From the NCBI GenBank assembly GCA_027488255.1, contig JAIYBZ010000026.1, positions 1 to 64,000 on the forward strand: DNA of 64,000 bases. Direction: 5' to 3'. Made by a program: the position numbers and the translations under genes. Source of the DNA: Comamonadaceae bacterium (GTDB taxonomy: Bacteria > Pseudomonadota > Gammaproteobacteria > Burkholderiales > Burkholderiaceae_C). How positions within the stretch are numbered: the stretch's first letter is position 1; the number at the start of each line of letters is the position of its first letter. The notes beneath the pieces are model-generated. The model was given only the letters and a program-made list of their open reading frames with translations. It was not told where the DNA came from and made no database searches. Of the stretch, positions 1 to 8,241 are shown in pieces.

Positions 1-1520
1 TCGGCGCCCCTACCGTGACCAAGGACGGTGTGTCCGTGGCCAAGGAAATCGAACTCAAAGACAAGCTGCAAAACATGGGCGCGCAGATGGTCAAGGAAGT
101 TGCTTCCAAGACTTCTGACAACGCTGGTGACGGCACCACCACCGCCACCGTGTTGGCTCAGGCCATCGTGCGCGAAGGCATGAAGTACGTGGCCGCGGGC
201 ATGAACCCGATGGACCTGAAGCGCGGTATCGACAAGGCCGTGACTGCCCTGATCGAAGAGTTGAAGAAAGCCACCAAGGCCACCACAACGACCAAAGAAA
301 TCGCCCAAGTCGGTTCGATCTCTGCCAACAGCGACCACAGCATCGGTGAGATCATCGCCAAAGCCATGGACAAAGTGGGCAAAGAAGGCGTGATCACCGT
401 GGAAGACGGCAAGTCTTTGGACAACGAACTCGACATCGTTGAAGGCATGCAGTTTGACCGCGGCTACCTGTCGCCTTACTTCATCAACAACCCAGAAAAG
501 CAAGCCGCTTTGCTGGACAACCCCTTCGTGTTGTTGTTCGACAAGAAGATCAGCAACATCCGCGATCTGCTGCCCACACTGGAAGCCGTTGCCAAAGCTG
601 GCCGTCCATTGCTGATCATTGCCGAAGAAGTCGAAGGCGAAGCCTTGGCCACTTTGGTGGTGAACACCATCCGTGGCATCTTGAAAGTGGTCGCTGTGAA
701 AGCCCCTGGCTTCGGTGACCGTCGCAAAGCCATGTTGGAAGACATCGCTATCTTGACCGGCGGCAAAGTGATCGCTGAAGAAGTCGGCCTGACCCTCGAA
801 AAAGTGACCTTGGCCGATCTGGGTCAAGCCAAGCGCATCGAAGTGGGCAAAGAAAACACCATCATCATCGACGGCGCTGGTGCAGCCGCTGACATCGAAG
901 CCCGCGTCAAGCAAGTGCGCGTGCAAATCGAAGAAGCCACTTCTGACTACGACCGCGAAAAGCTGCAAGAGCGCGTGGCCAAGTTGGCAGGCGGTGTGGC
1001 CGTGATCAAGGTTGGCGCTGCCACCGAAGTCGAAATGAAAGAAAAGAAAGCCCGCGTCGAAGACGCCCTGCACGCCACCCGCGCTGCGGTGGAAGAAGGC
1101 ATCGTGGCTGGCGGCGGCGTGGCTTTGCTGCGTGCACGTCAAACCGCTGGCACCATCAAAGGTGACAACGCTGACCAAGACGCCGGCATCAAGTTGGTGT
1201 TGAAAGCCATCGAAGCGCCTCTGCGCGAGATCGTGTACAACGCCGGTGGCGAGCCATCGGTGGTGGTGAACGCGGTGTTGGCTGGCAAAGGCAACTACGG
1301 CTTCAACGCCGCCAACGACACCTACGGCGACATGATCGAAATGGGCATCTTGGACCCCACCAAAGTGACCCGCACGGCTTTGCAAAACGCCGCGTCTGTG
1401 GCCTCTTTGATGTTGACCACCGAGTGCATGGTTTCGGAAGCTCCGAAAGACGACGCCCCCGCGGGCGGCGGCATGCCTGACATGGGTGGCATGGGCGGTA
1501 TGGGCGGCATGGGCATGTAA
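1..1520 (+). CDS. groL: Chaperonin GroEL (60 kDa subunit), 5'-truncated by the window edge
   Basis: ATP-driven cytosolic chaperonin that folds proteins together with GroES. The reading frame is open from base 3, so the true start lies upstream; about 505 residues are visible and roughly 40-45 N-terminal residues are missing compared with the usual ~547. Visible hallmarks are the nucleotide-binding stretch [11 protein letters not shown] near the visible N-terminus, the apical-domain sequence [16 protein letters not shown], the late equatorial motif [13 protein letters not shown], and the typical Gly-Met-rich tail ending GGMGGMGM. The gene is followed after about 50 bp by a strong intrinsic terminator, so it ends its operon; groES would be expected just left of the window. 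Identity is certain; only the start is unseen. Confidence 0.98.
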   Translation, partial: GAPTVTKDGVSVAKEIELKDKLQNMGAQMVKEVASKTSDNAGDGTTTATVLAQAIVREGMKYVAAGMNPMDLKRGIDKAVTALIEELKKATKATTTTKEIAQVGSISANSDHSIGEIIAKAMDKVGKEGVITVEDGKSLDNELDIVEGMQFDRGYLSPYFINNPEKQAALLDNPFVLLFDKKISNIRDLLPTLEAVAKAGRPLLIIAEEVEGEALATLVVNTIRGILKVVAVKAPGFGDRRKAMLEDIAILTGGKVIAEEVGLTLEKVTLADLGQAKRIEVGKENTIIIDGAGAAADIEARVKQVRVQIEEATSDYDREKLQERVAKLAGGVAVIKVGAATEVEMKEKKARVEDALHATRAAVEEGIVAGGGVALLRARQTAGTIKGDNADQDAGIKLVLKAIEAPLREIVYNAGGEPSVVVNAVLAGKGNYGFNAANDTYGDMIEMGILDPTKVTRTALQNAASVASLMLTTECMVSEAPKDDAPAGGGMPDMGGMGGMGGMGM

Positions 1521-1571
1521 TGCCCCGCTGTCTGGACTGAGGGTTTGCGCCCTCACCCAGTCACAAAAAAA

Positions 1572-1605
1572 CCCTGCAAGGTTCGCGCCTTGCAGGGCTT
1601 TTTTT
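1572..1605 (+). terminator. Rho-independent terminator after groL
   Basis: A perfect 10-bp stem (CCCTGCAAGG / CCTTGCAGGG) with a 6-base loop TTCGCG is followed by seven T. A run of A just before the stem means it could also stop transcripts coming from the right, but no minus-strand gene ends here. Confidence 0.93.
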
Positions 1606-1648
1606 CGTCGGTTCGCCAGGCGCCAACCGGCTCGCTATCATTGTCGCC

Positions 1649-2119
1649 ATGAAACGCTTGACATGGCTGTTGCTGGTGGGAGTCTTGCTCAAATTGAGCA
1701 TGGGCTCGGCCATGGCGCTGCCCTTGATGGGCATGATGGACGTGATGGGCCACGCCAAGATAGCCGCTCTGGCGCCATGCCATGAGGGCAACACAGCTGG
1801 TCACTTCACTGGACACACGGCTGAAAACAGAGCAAGTGCACCCGCACAACCTGAGGCACACCCTGGCGCACACCCTGAGGCATATCAGGCGTCACACGAC
1901 TCCGCACATCCAGCATCAGGCCATGACGAAGACCACGCTTCGGATGGCAAAGACCCCACACACGCGGCGTGTGCCGATTGCCAAATGTGTTGTGCTGTGG
2001 GCCTGTTGGCGGTGCACCCCAGTTTGCCGCCTTCCGCGCCCGCCGCGGCGCCACAAGGTGTGAGCCCACTTTGGATCAGCCAAAACCTGCGGCCTGAATT
2101 GCGTCCACCCCTGCTCTGA
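1649..2119 (+). CDS. Secreted His-rich protein with a Cys cluster, probably metal-related
   Basis: A 156-residue protein with a hydrophobic N-terminal signal sequence (MKRLTWLLLVGVLLKLSMG, cleavage likely after the first ~23 residues). The middle (about residues 45-105) is low complexity and rich in His, Ala, Pro and Asp. Near residues 107-114 lies a tight Cys cluster, CADCQMCC. I do not recognise a named family with certainty; the His-rich body and DCxxC-type motif resemble small periplasmic copper or zinc proteins of the DUF2946 kind. It lies 87 bp upstream of a cupredoxin gene on the same strand, which supports a copper role. Function is inferred, not shown. Confidence 0.7.
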   Translation: MKRLTWLLLVGVLLKLSMGSAMALPLMGMMDVMGHAKIAALAPCHEGNTAGHFTGHTAENRASAPAQPEAHPGAHPEAYQASHDSAHPASGHDEDHASDGKDPTHAACADCQMCCAVGLLAVHPSLPPSAPAAAPQGVSPLWISQNLRPELRPPLL

Positions 2120-2139
2120 GCCGCACTGACAGGCAGGTT

Positions 2140-2164
2140 CCACACCCACTTCAAGTCGGTGTGG
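2140..2164. repeat. 25-bp interrupted palindrome between the two metal-related genes
   Basis: Arms CCACACC and GGTGTGG flank an inner ACTT/AAGT pair around a central C, with one mismatched position. No T-run follows, so it is not a standard terminator. It sits 45-70 bp before the start of the cupredoxin gene and could be an operator or an mRNA hairpin between the two genes. Confidence 0.5.
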
Positions 2165-2206
2165 TGTGTTGGATGCAGCGCCCTAAACGGCGCACTAGGA
2201 TGATTT

Positions 2207-3184
2207 ATGGCACTTCAATTTCAACAGCAGCACGGCGCGATGCTGCTCAAGTACTCGGGCATCAGTTTTATTTCAGGGGCGGTGAACCACGGTTTTTTCA
2301 GTGGTGAGCGGTCCTTGTGGACGGCCGCCATCGGCATGGTCTTGTTTGTCTTGGGCGCATGGCTCGAGCATGTTTTTGACGATTCACCCGAACAAGACAC
2401 GTCCCAAGGCTTGTTCAACACCTTGGCCGTGGGCTCCTTGTTGTCCGTGGGACTCGGCTTTTTCACTGGCGGCTTGCAGCACTTTCCCGACTCGCCGGCA
2501 CGCAGCGCGTGGGTGGTGCCGCTGGGCTTTTTTATCTCTGTTTTGGCCTTGACGTGGAGCACCTCGCGGGCTTGGCACCGCTCGATCGGGGTCTACACGC
2601 TGGTGCTGGGCGGCTTGATCTCTGCCAGCAGCTACGGGGCTTGGCAGTGGTTCGAGCGTCACCCACTGGGGAGCCACGGCGGCCACCATCACGGCGAGGC
2701 GAACACCGGCACAGAAACCCATGGCGAAGGCAAAGGAGTCAACACCAGTGGCCTGACCGCCCATGTGGTCAGCCGCAGCATCGAAGTCACCCTGGACGAC
2801 CAGATGCGCTTTTCACCCAAGCAAATCGAGGTGCAAGCGGGCGAGACCCTTCGATTTGTGGTGCACAACACCGGAAAAACCACCCACGAAATGGTGCTGG
2901 GCAGCGATGACGATATCCGCCAACACGCCGAGGCCATGAAGCAAGGTGCCGGGCACGAGGCGGCGCATGCGCATGGCCAAGGTGCGATGATTTCCTTGGC
3001 CCCGGGCCAGCGAGGCGAGTTGGTGGTGCACTTTGCAGAAGCGACACGCCTGCAAATCGCGTGCTTGGTGCCTGGCCACTACGAAGCCGGCATGCGCGGC
3101 AGCCTGACGGTGTTGCCCGCCGCCCAAGCCAAGCCCGGCAAAGCCCCTGAGGCCAAGCACGACCACAGCAGCCACAAGCACTGA
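2207..3184 (+). CDS. Membrane-anchored cupredoxin-domain protein
   Basis: A 325-residue two-part protein. Residues ~10-150 hold four or five hydrophobic segments. After a His-rich linker (~152-175, including GGHHHGE) comes a C-terminal cupredoxin domain (~190-305). The type 1 copper ligand pattern is visible: His in KTTHEMVLG, then Cys and His in IACLVPGHYEAGM with Met as the fourth ligand. Two further His-rich patches (HEAAHAHG in the domain and a KHDHSSHKH tail) are unusual. Such domains bind copper in the periplasm for electron transfer or metal handling; the exact role is unknown. Its TGA stop and the stop of pgi together form TGATCA, so the two convergent genes abut with no spacer. Confidence 0.82.
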   Translation: MALQFQQQHGAMLLKYSGISFISGAVNHGFFSGERSLWTAAIGMVLFVLGAWLEHVFDDSPEQDTSQGLFNTLAVGSLLSVGLGFFTGGLQHFPDSPARSAWVVPLGFFISVLALTWSTSRAWHRSIGVYTLVLGGLISASSYGAWQWFERHPLGSHGGHHHGEANTGTETHGEGKGVNTSGLTAHVVSRSIEVTLDDQMRFSPKQIEVQAGETLRFVVHNTGKTTHEMVLGSDDDIRQHAEAMKQGAGHEAAHAHGQGAMISLAPGQRGELVVHFAEATRLQIACLVPGHYEAGMRGSLTVLPAAQAKPGKAPEAKHDHSSHKH

Positions 3185-4717
3185 TCAGCGCAGGCGTTTC
3201 AGCAAGGCCGCGGTAGAGCCATCCAGCCCGGCCGTGTCACCCGACACGAGCCGTGCGTGAATGTCTTTGGCCAAGACCTTGCCCAGCTCGACGCCCCATT
3301 GGTCAAAGCTGTTGATGCCCCAGACCGAGCCACTCACAAACACGCGGTGTTCTTGCAGCGCAATCAAGGCCCCGAAGCTGGCGGGCGTGAGCGCGTCCAG
3401 CAACAAGAACGTGCTGGGCCGATTGCCTGTGAAGTGCTTGTGCCCGCCCGCATCGTCTTGGCCCAGCATGAGGGCTTGTGCCTGCGCCATCGCGTTGGCC
3501 AACAACAACTCGTGGTGGTCTTTCAGGCGATGCGTGGGCTTTTTCACGGCGATGAATTCCAGCGGCACGATGTCGGTGCCTTGGTGCAACATTTGAAAGT
3601 AAGCATGCTGCCCATTGGTGCCCGGCTCGCCCCACAACACGGGCGAGGTGCCATAAGGCAAGGTCTGCCCATTGCGATCCACCCGCTTGCCATTGCTCTC
3701 CATTTCGAGCTGTTGCAAATACGCCGAGACGCGCCGCAAGGCGCTGTGATAAGGCGCAATGCTGCGGCTGGTGTAGCGCAAGAAATTGCGGTACCAGACA
3801 TCCAACAAACCCAAACGCACGGGCAAGTTTTGCGCCAAAGGGGCGGTCTTGAAATGCTGGTCCATGGCATGCGCCCCGGCCAAAAAATCTTGGAAGCCTT
3901 GCGCGCCAATCGCGATGGCCAGGGGCAAGCCAATCGACGACCACATCGAATAGCGCCCGCCCACCCAATCCCAAAAACCAAAGGTGGTGCTGATGCCCAT
4001 CTCGGCCGCTGCCGCCACATTCGTGGTCAGTGCCGCAAAGTGGCGGCCCACGTCGCTGCCGCCCTGCGCCTTGAACCATTGCAATGCCGAACGGGCATTG
4101 GTCATGGTCTCGGTGGTGGTGAATGTTTTTGAGGCGATCAGGAACAAGGTGTTCGCCGCCTTCAGGTTTTTCAACACGCCGGCCAGTTCATGGCCATCCA
4201 CGTTAGAGACAAAGTGAAAGCGCTTGCCGGGCAAAACAAAGTCTTGCAAGGCGATCACCGCCATTTGCGGACCCAAGTCGGAGCCGCCAATGCCGATGTT
4301 CACCACATCGGTGATCTGCGCATCGGCCCTGATTTGTTCGGCATACGCCAGCATGGGCTTGAGCGTGCCATGCACCAGTGCCAAGGGTTCGGCCAGCGCC
4401 CCGGTCAGCGAGCCCTCGGGTTGCCTCAGCAACCAATGCATCACCGCACGGTCTTCGGTGTGGTTGATGGGCGCGCCGCTGAACATGGCGTCGCGGTGCG
4501 CGACCAAGCCGGTTTGCTGCGCCAAGGTTTGCAACAAGGCTTCGGTGGCCGCGTCCAGATGGTTTTTGGACAAATCTGCAAACACATGTGGCGCTTCTTG
4601 GCTCAGGGTGTCTGCGCGCTGGGCATCGGCTGCAAATGCCTTGCGCAAATCAAATCCTTTGGCGGCCTCAGCGTGTTGTTGCAGGCTCTTCCAAGCCGGG
4701 GTTTGGTCGCAACGCAT
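3185..4717 (-). CDS. pgi: Glucose-6-phosphate isomerase
   Basis: Interconverts glucose-6-phosphate and fructose-6-phosphate in the cytoplasm. At 510 residues it is close to the usual ~540. Family signatures are clear: NIGIGGSDLGP (~142-152), GGRYSMWSSIGLPLAIA (~247-263), the active-site stretch WGEPGTNGQHAYFQML with the catalytic Glu and His, and FDQWGVELGKVLA near the C-terminus with the catalytic Lys. The ATG lies one base after the tal stop codon, so the two genes form an operon with tight coupling. In a HexR-controlled setting with zwf opposite, pgi probably works mainly in the gluconeogenic direction or feeds hexose into the Entner-Doudoroff route; that last point is inference. Confidence 0.97.
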   Translation of the reverse strand: MRCDQTPAWKSLQQHAEAAKGFDLRKAFAADAQRADTLSQEAPHVFADLSKNHLDAATEALLQTLAQQTGLVAHRDAMFSGAPINHTEDRAVMHWLLRQPEGSLTGALAEPLALVHGTLKPMLAYAEQIRADAQITDVVNIGIGGSDLGPQMAVIALQDFVLPGKRFHFVSNVDGHELAGVLKNLKAANTLFLIASKTFTTTETMTNARSALQWFKAQGGSDVGRHFAALTTNVAAAAEMGISTTFGFWDWVGGRYSMWSSIGLPLAIAIGAQGFQDFLAGAHAMDQHFKTAPLAQNLPVRLGLLDVWYRNFLRYTSRSIAPYHSALRRVSAYLQQLEMESNGKRVDRNGQTLPYGTSPVLWGEPGTNGQHAYFQMLHQGTDIVPLEFIAVKKPTHRLKDHHELLLANAMAQAQALMLGQDDAGGHKHFTGNRPSTFLLLDALTPASFGALIALQEHRVFVSGSVWGINSFDQWGVELGKVLAKDIHARLVSGDTAGLDGSTAALLKRLR

Positions 4718-4718
4718 C

Positions 4719-5666
4719 TCAAGCTTTCTGCATCAAGGCTTCCAGCTTGAGGGCGTCGGCGCAAAACGCGCGAATGCCCTCGGCCAGTTTTTCGGTGGCC
4801 ATCGCGTCTTCGTTCAGCGCCAGACGGAAACTGGCCTCGTTGTAGGCCACAGCAGGCAAATCGAGGCTCTTGGCTTTGTCTGCGTCAAGAGACTGGGCCA
4901 GCGGCGCCTCGGTGGCGGCCAACTGCGCCAGCAACTCGGGGCTGATGGTCAACAAATCGCAGCCAGCCAGCGCTGTGATTTGGCCGATGTTGCGAAAAGA
5001 TGCGCCCATGACTTCGGTCTGGATGCCGTGCTTTTTGTAATGGTTAAAAATCGCGCGTACCGACTGCACGCCGGGGTCGTTCGCGCCCGACATGGCGGCT
5101 TCCTCCCAAGCGGCTCCGGCGGTTTTTTTGTACCAGTCGTAAATGCGTCCCACAAACGGCGAAATGAGTTGCACCTTGGCTTGCCCACAAGCCACGGCTT
5201 GGCAAAAAGCAAACAACAAAGTGAGGTTGCAACGGATGCCTTCGCGCTCCAACTCAGCGGCGGCCTGAATGCCTTCCCAAGTCGAGGCGATCTTGATCAA
5301 CACGCGGTCTCGGGCAATGCCCTGGTCAGCGTACAAAGCCATGATGCGGCGGGCTCGGGCCACCGTAGCGGTGGTGTCAAAACTCAAACGGGCATCGACT
5401 TCGGTGGACACGCGACCGGGAATGGTTTTCAAAATCTCCACGCCAAAACGCACCAACAAATGGTCCATCACCACGTCCAGGGGTTGGCCCCGGTGGGCCT
5501 GCACCGCTTCGGCCAACAAGGGCGCGTATTCGGGCTTTTGCACCGCTTTCAAAATCAGCGAGGGGTTGGTGGTGGCGTCTTGCGGCTGAAATTGCGCCAG
5601 TTGCTTGAAGTCGCCGGTATCGGCCACCACTGTGGTGAATTGCTTGAGGGCGTCGAGTTGGTTCAT
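4719..5666 (-). CDS. tal: Transaldolase
   Basis: Transfers a dihydroxyacetone unit from sedoheptulose-7-phosphate to glyceraldehyde-3-phosphate in the non-oxidative pentose phosphate pathway. The chosen ATG ([20 protein letters not shown]) gives 315 residues, the normal TalB length; a longer frame with 22 extra residues is open upstream but has no family-like sequence. Recognisable blocks are [12 protein letters not shown] (~30-41), the Schiff-base lysine in [12 protein letters not shown], and LIKIAST followed by [15 protein letters not shown]. It is the first gene of tal-pgi and is divergent from zwf, with a palindromic candidate operator between them. Confidence 0.96.
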   Translation of the reverse strand: MNQLDALKQFTTVVADTGDFKQLAQFQPQDATTNPSLILKAVQKPEYAPLLAEAVQAHRGQPLDVVMDHLLVRFGVEILKTIPGRVSTEVDARLSFDTTATVARARRIMALYADQGIARDRVLIKIASTWEGIQAAAELEREGIRCNLTLLFAFCQAVACGQAKVQLISPFVGRIYDWYKKTAGAAWEEAAMSGANDPGVQSVRAIFNHYKKHGIQTEVMGASFRNIGQITALAGCDLLTISPELLAQLAATEAPLAQSLDADKAKSLDLPAVAYNEASFRLALNEDAMATEKLAEGIRAFCADALKLEALMQKA

Positions 5667-5776
5667 CGGGTGTGTGCTCAGAGGGGCGTTGCCGCAGACA
5701 GCGCCTGGGTTGCAGGGAAATTTCACAGGCAAAGCCTGTTTTTCTGAAATTTGGCTTGAATTATCGGTGAAACAAA

Positions 5777-5806
5777 GTTACATTACAAACCATTATTTCA
5801 TGTAAC
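5777..5806. promoter_or_regulatory. Candidate HexR operator between tal and zwf
   Basis: Inverted repeat GTTACAT (5777-5783) / ATGTAAC (5800-5806) with a 16-bp spacer; the left part also reads ATTACA (5782-5787), a half-site of the kind known for HexR in gammaproteobacteria. It lies 11 bp before the zwf start codon, and the hexR-like regulator gene follows zwf. Binding is inferred from position and half-sites only. Confidence 0.5.
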
Positions 5807-5817
5807 TCAAGAACATC

Positions 5818-7281
5818 ATGGCTTTTGATCTTGTTTTTTTCGGCGGTACAGGCGACCTGGTTTGGCGCAAATTGATGCCGGCTTTGTTCCAGGCCTACCG
5901 CCACGGCACCTTGCCGGAAGGCGGTCGCATCATCGGGGTGGGCCGCGACGACTTGAGCGACGAGCAGTACCGCCAACAAATCCAATCGCGGTTTGAGCAA
6001 GTCGAAGGCGACAAGCGCCCCAACCCCGAAGAATTTGCCCGCTTTGCCAGTTTGCTGTGCTACGTGCGCATGGATTTGTCTAAGCCCGAGTCGTATGCGG
6101 TGCTGTCGGCGCGTTTGGCAGAGCGCACCACCGACCATGTGGTGATGTACCTCTCCACCGCACCCAGTTTGTTCACCACCGTGTGCGAACAACTGGCAGC
6201 CAATGGCCTGAACACGCCCAAAACCCGCATCGTTTTAGAAAAACCACTGGGCCACGACCTGACCTCCAACCGCGCCATCAACGTGGCGGTGGGCAAAGTC
6301 TTCAAAGAGCAACAGATCTTTCGCATTGACCACTACTTGGGCAAGCCCGCGGTGCAAAACTTGTTTGCGCTGCGCTTTGGCAATGCCTTGTTTGAGCCCT
6401 TGTGGCGGCGCGAGCACATCGCCAACATCCAGATCACCATGTCGGAAGAACTGGGCGTTGAAAAACGCGGTGGTTTTTATGAAACCACGGGCGCGCTGCG
6501 CGACATGGTGCAAAACCACGCGCTGCAACTGCTGTGCGCGATTGCCATGGAGCCCCCCATCAATGTCCATGCCGATGCGATCCGCGATGAAAAACTCAAA
6601 GTGTTGCGCGCGCTGAAACGCTGGACCCCCGAGACCCTGAGCCAACACGTCATTCGCGGCCAATACAGCGCGGGCAACGTGTTGGGCCACGCGGTGCCGG
6701 GCTACCGCGAAGAGTCGGGCGTGAGTCCTTCCAGCAGCACCGAAACCTTTGTGGCGCTGCGCACCGAAATCGCCAACTGGCGTTGGGCGGGCGTGCCGTT
6801 TTACATCCGCACCGGCAAACGCATGGCCTCGCGCGAAGCGCACATCCAGATCAACTTCCGCCCCACCCCGCACGAAATTTTCAACAGCCCAGTGGGTCAC
6901 GCCAACAAACTGGTGATTCACTTGCAACCGAAAGACGGCCTCGAGTTGCACCTGTTTGCACAAGGCCAAAGCAAGCGCGGCGAAGGCAGCGCCGGCGCCA
7001 CCTTGAGCCCGGTGCACCTCGATCTGGACTTTGACAAACGCTTTGGCAGCCAACGCGTGGGCGCTTACGAGCGTCTGCTGCTGGATGTCTTGGACGGCCG
7101 TTTGAACTTGTTTGTGCGCAGTGACGAGCAAGAAGAGGCTTGGCGTTGGGTCGAGCCCATCTTGCGCCATTGGCAAAACGACACCATCGGACCACGCCCC
7201 TATGCCGCCGGCACTTGGGGACCCAGCGCATCCAGCGCCATGATCGCGCGCGACGGCTTTTGCTGGAGCGAAGAGACTTAA
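5818..7281 (+). CDS. zwf: Glucose-6-phosphate 1-dehydrogenase
   Basis: Oxidises glucose-6-phosphate to 6-phosphogluconolactone with NAD(P)+, the entry to the oxidative pentose phosphate and Entner-Doudoroff routes. At 487 residues it has normal length. The N-terminal nucleotide fold begins FFGGTGDLVWRKLMPALF (~6-23). The active-site signature is RIDHYLGKPAVQN (~169-181), with a Pro where many homologues have Glu after GK. Further conserved blocks are GGFYETTGALRDMVQNH and FYIRTGKRM. The gene is divergent from tal-pgi; hexR follows 16 bp downstream with its own GGAG ribosome site, so zwf-hexR is a likely operon. No edd, eda or pgl is nearby. Confidence 0.97.
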   Translation: MAFDLVFFGGTGDLVWRKLMPALFQAYRHGTLPEGGRIIGVGRDDLSDEQYRQQIQSRFEQVEGDKRPNPEEFARFASLLCYVRMDLSKPESYAVLSARLAERTTDHVVMYLSTAPSLFTTVCEQLAANGLNTPKTRIVLEKPLGHDLTSNRAINVAVGKVFKEQQIFRIDHYLGKPAVQNLFALRFGNALFEPLWRREHIANIQITMSEELGVEKRGGFYETTGALRDMVQNHALQLLCAIAMEPPINVHADAIRDEKLKVLRALKRWTPETLSQHVIRGQYSAGNVLGHAVPGYREESGVSPSSSTETFVALRTEIANWRWAGVPFYIRTGKRMASREAHIQINFRPTPHEIFNSPVGHANKLVIHLQPKDGLELHLFAQGQSKRGEGSAGATLSPVHLDLDFDKRFGSQRVGAYERLLLDVLDGRLNLFVRSDEQEEAWRWVEPILRHWQNDTIGPRPYAAGTWGPSASSAMIARDGFCWSEET

Positions 7282-7297
7282 CCCGGAGACACCCACC

Positions 7298-8143
7298 ATG
7301 CTCGATCGAATCAAGGCTTCTTTGCCCTCTCTGGCTCCGGCCGAGCAACGTGTGGGCAAGCTCGTGCTGGCCGACCCTCGCGCCTTTGCCAATTTGCCCG
7401 TCACCGAGTTGGCCGACCGCGCGCACGTGAGCAAGCCCACGGTGGTGCGCTTTTGCCGCAGCATGGGCTATGACGGTTTGTCAGATTTCAAACTCAAACT
7501 GGCCGGCAGCGTGAGCGAGGGCGTGCCCTTCATCCACCGCAGCGTGGATGTGGACGACAAGACGAGCGACATCGCCGTCAAAGTGATCGACAACACCGTC
7601 GCCGCGTTTTTGAAATACCGCAACGACGCCAGTTCTTTTGCCTTAGAGCATGCCGCGCAGGCCTTGGCCGCCACCCAAAAAACCGGTCGCCGCATCGAGT
7701 TTTATGGTGTGGGCAACTCGGGCATCGTGGCGCAAGATGCCCAACACAAGTTTTTCCGTCTGGGTGTGAACGCCATCGCCTACAGCGACGGGCACATGCA
7801 GGTCATGAGTGCCTCGATGTTGAAGCCCGGCGATTGCGCGGTGATCATCTCCAACTCAGGCCGCACACGCGACCTGATGGACGCTTGCGACATCGCCAAA
7901 AAACAAGGGGCCACCACCATCGTCATCACCGCCAGTGGCTCACCCTTGGCCAGTGCCGGACACATCCACCTGACGGCCGACCACCCCGAGGGCTACGACA
8001 AATACAGCCCCATGGTCTCGCGCCTGCTGCACTTGCTGATCATCGATATTTTGGCCACCACCGTGGCACTGCGCATTGGCGAAGAACTGCAACCCAATTT
8101 GCGCGACATGAAAAACAACTTGCGCAGCAAACGCTACACCTGA
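7298..8143 (+). CDS. hexR: RpiR-family transcriptional regulator, HexR-like
   Basis: A 281-residue protein with an N-terminal helix-turn-helix of the RpiR type (~1-77; LADRAHVSKPTVVRFCRSMG) and a C-terminal SIS sugar-phosphate-binding domain (~120-250; YGVGNSGIVAQDAQ and IISNSGRTRDLMDA). HexR proteins repress glucose catabolic genes and are released by 2-keto-3-deoxy-6-phosphogluconate. Position directly after zwf and opposite tal-pgi matches that role, so the symbol is assigned on family plus context. A palindrome before zwf is the likely autoregulatory site. A short stem-loop follows the gene. Confidence 0.88.
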   Translation: MLDRIKASLPSLAPAEQRVGKLVLADPRAFANLPVTELADRAHVSKPTVVRFCRSMGYDGLSDFKLKLAGSVSEGVPFIHRSVDVDDKTSDIAVKVIDNTVAAFLKYRNDASSFALEHAAQALAATQKTGRRIEFYGVGNSGIVAQDAQHKFFRLGVNAIAYSDGHMQVMSASMLKPGDCAVIISNSGRTRDLMDACDIAKKQGATTIVITASGSPLASAGHIHLTADHPEGYDKYSPMVSRLLHLLIIDILATTVALRIGEELQPNLRDMKNNLRSKRYT

Positions 8144-8217
8144 CGCAAGACCGTGGCATCTGCTGCTGAAATGCTGTCGAGGCAGCCACAAGCAATTAGC
8201 CGCGTGGTTCAGATACA

Positions 8218-8241
8218 AAGAGGCACAAGAGCCTCTTCTTT
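8218..8241 (+). terminator. Probable terminator after hexR
   Basis: A 7-bp stem, AAGAGGC / GCCTCTT, with a 6-base loop is followed by a short pyrimidine stretch CTTCTTT. The T-run is imperfect, so strength is uncertain. It lies between the convergent hexR and histidine kinase genes and overlaps the kinase stop codon at its edge. Confidence 0.55.

Noticed and set aside
4224-5747. Long open frame (507 codons) on the plus strand opposite pgi and tal
   Set aside because: It is antisense to two well-conserved genes, has no recognisable domain and its composition is what a high-GC complementary strand gives.
6235-7464. Long minus-strand frame opposite zwf and the hexR start
   Set aside because: Antisense to zwf with low-complexity Ala/Val/Gln/His-rich translation and no family signature.
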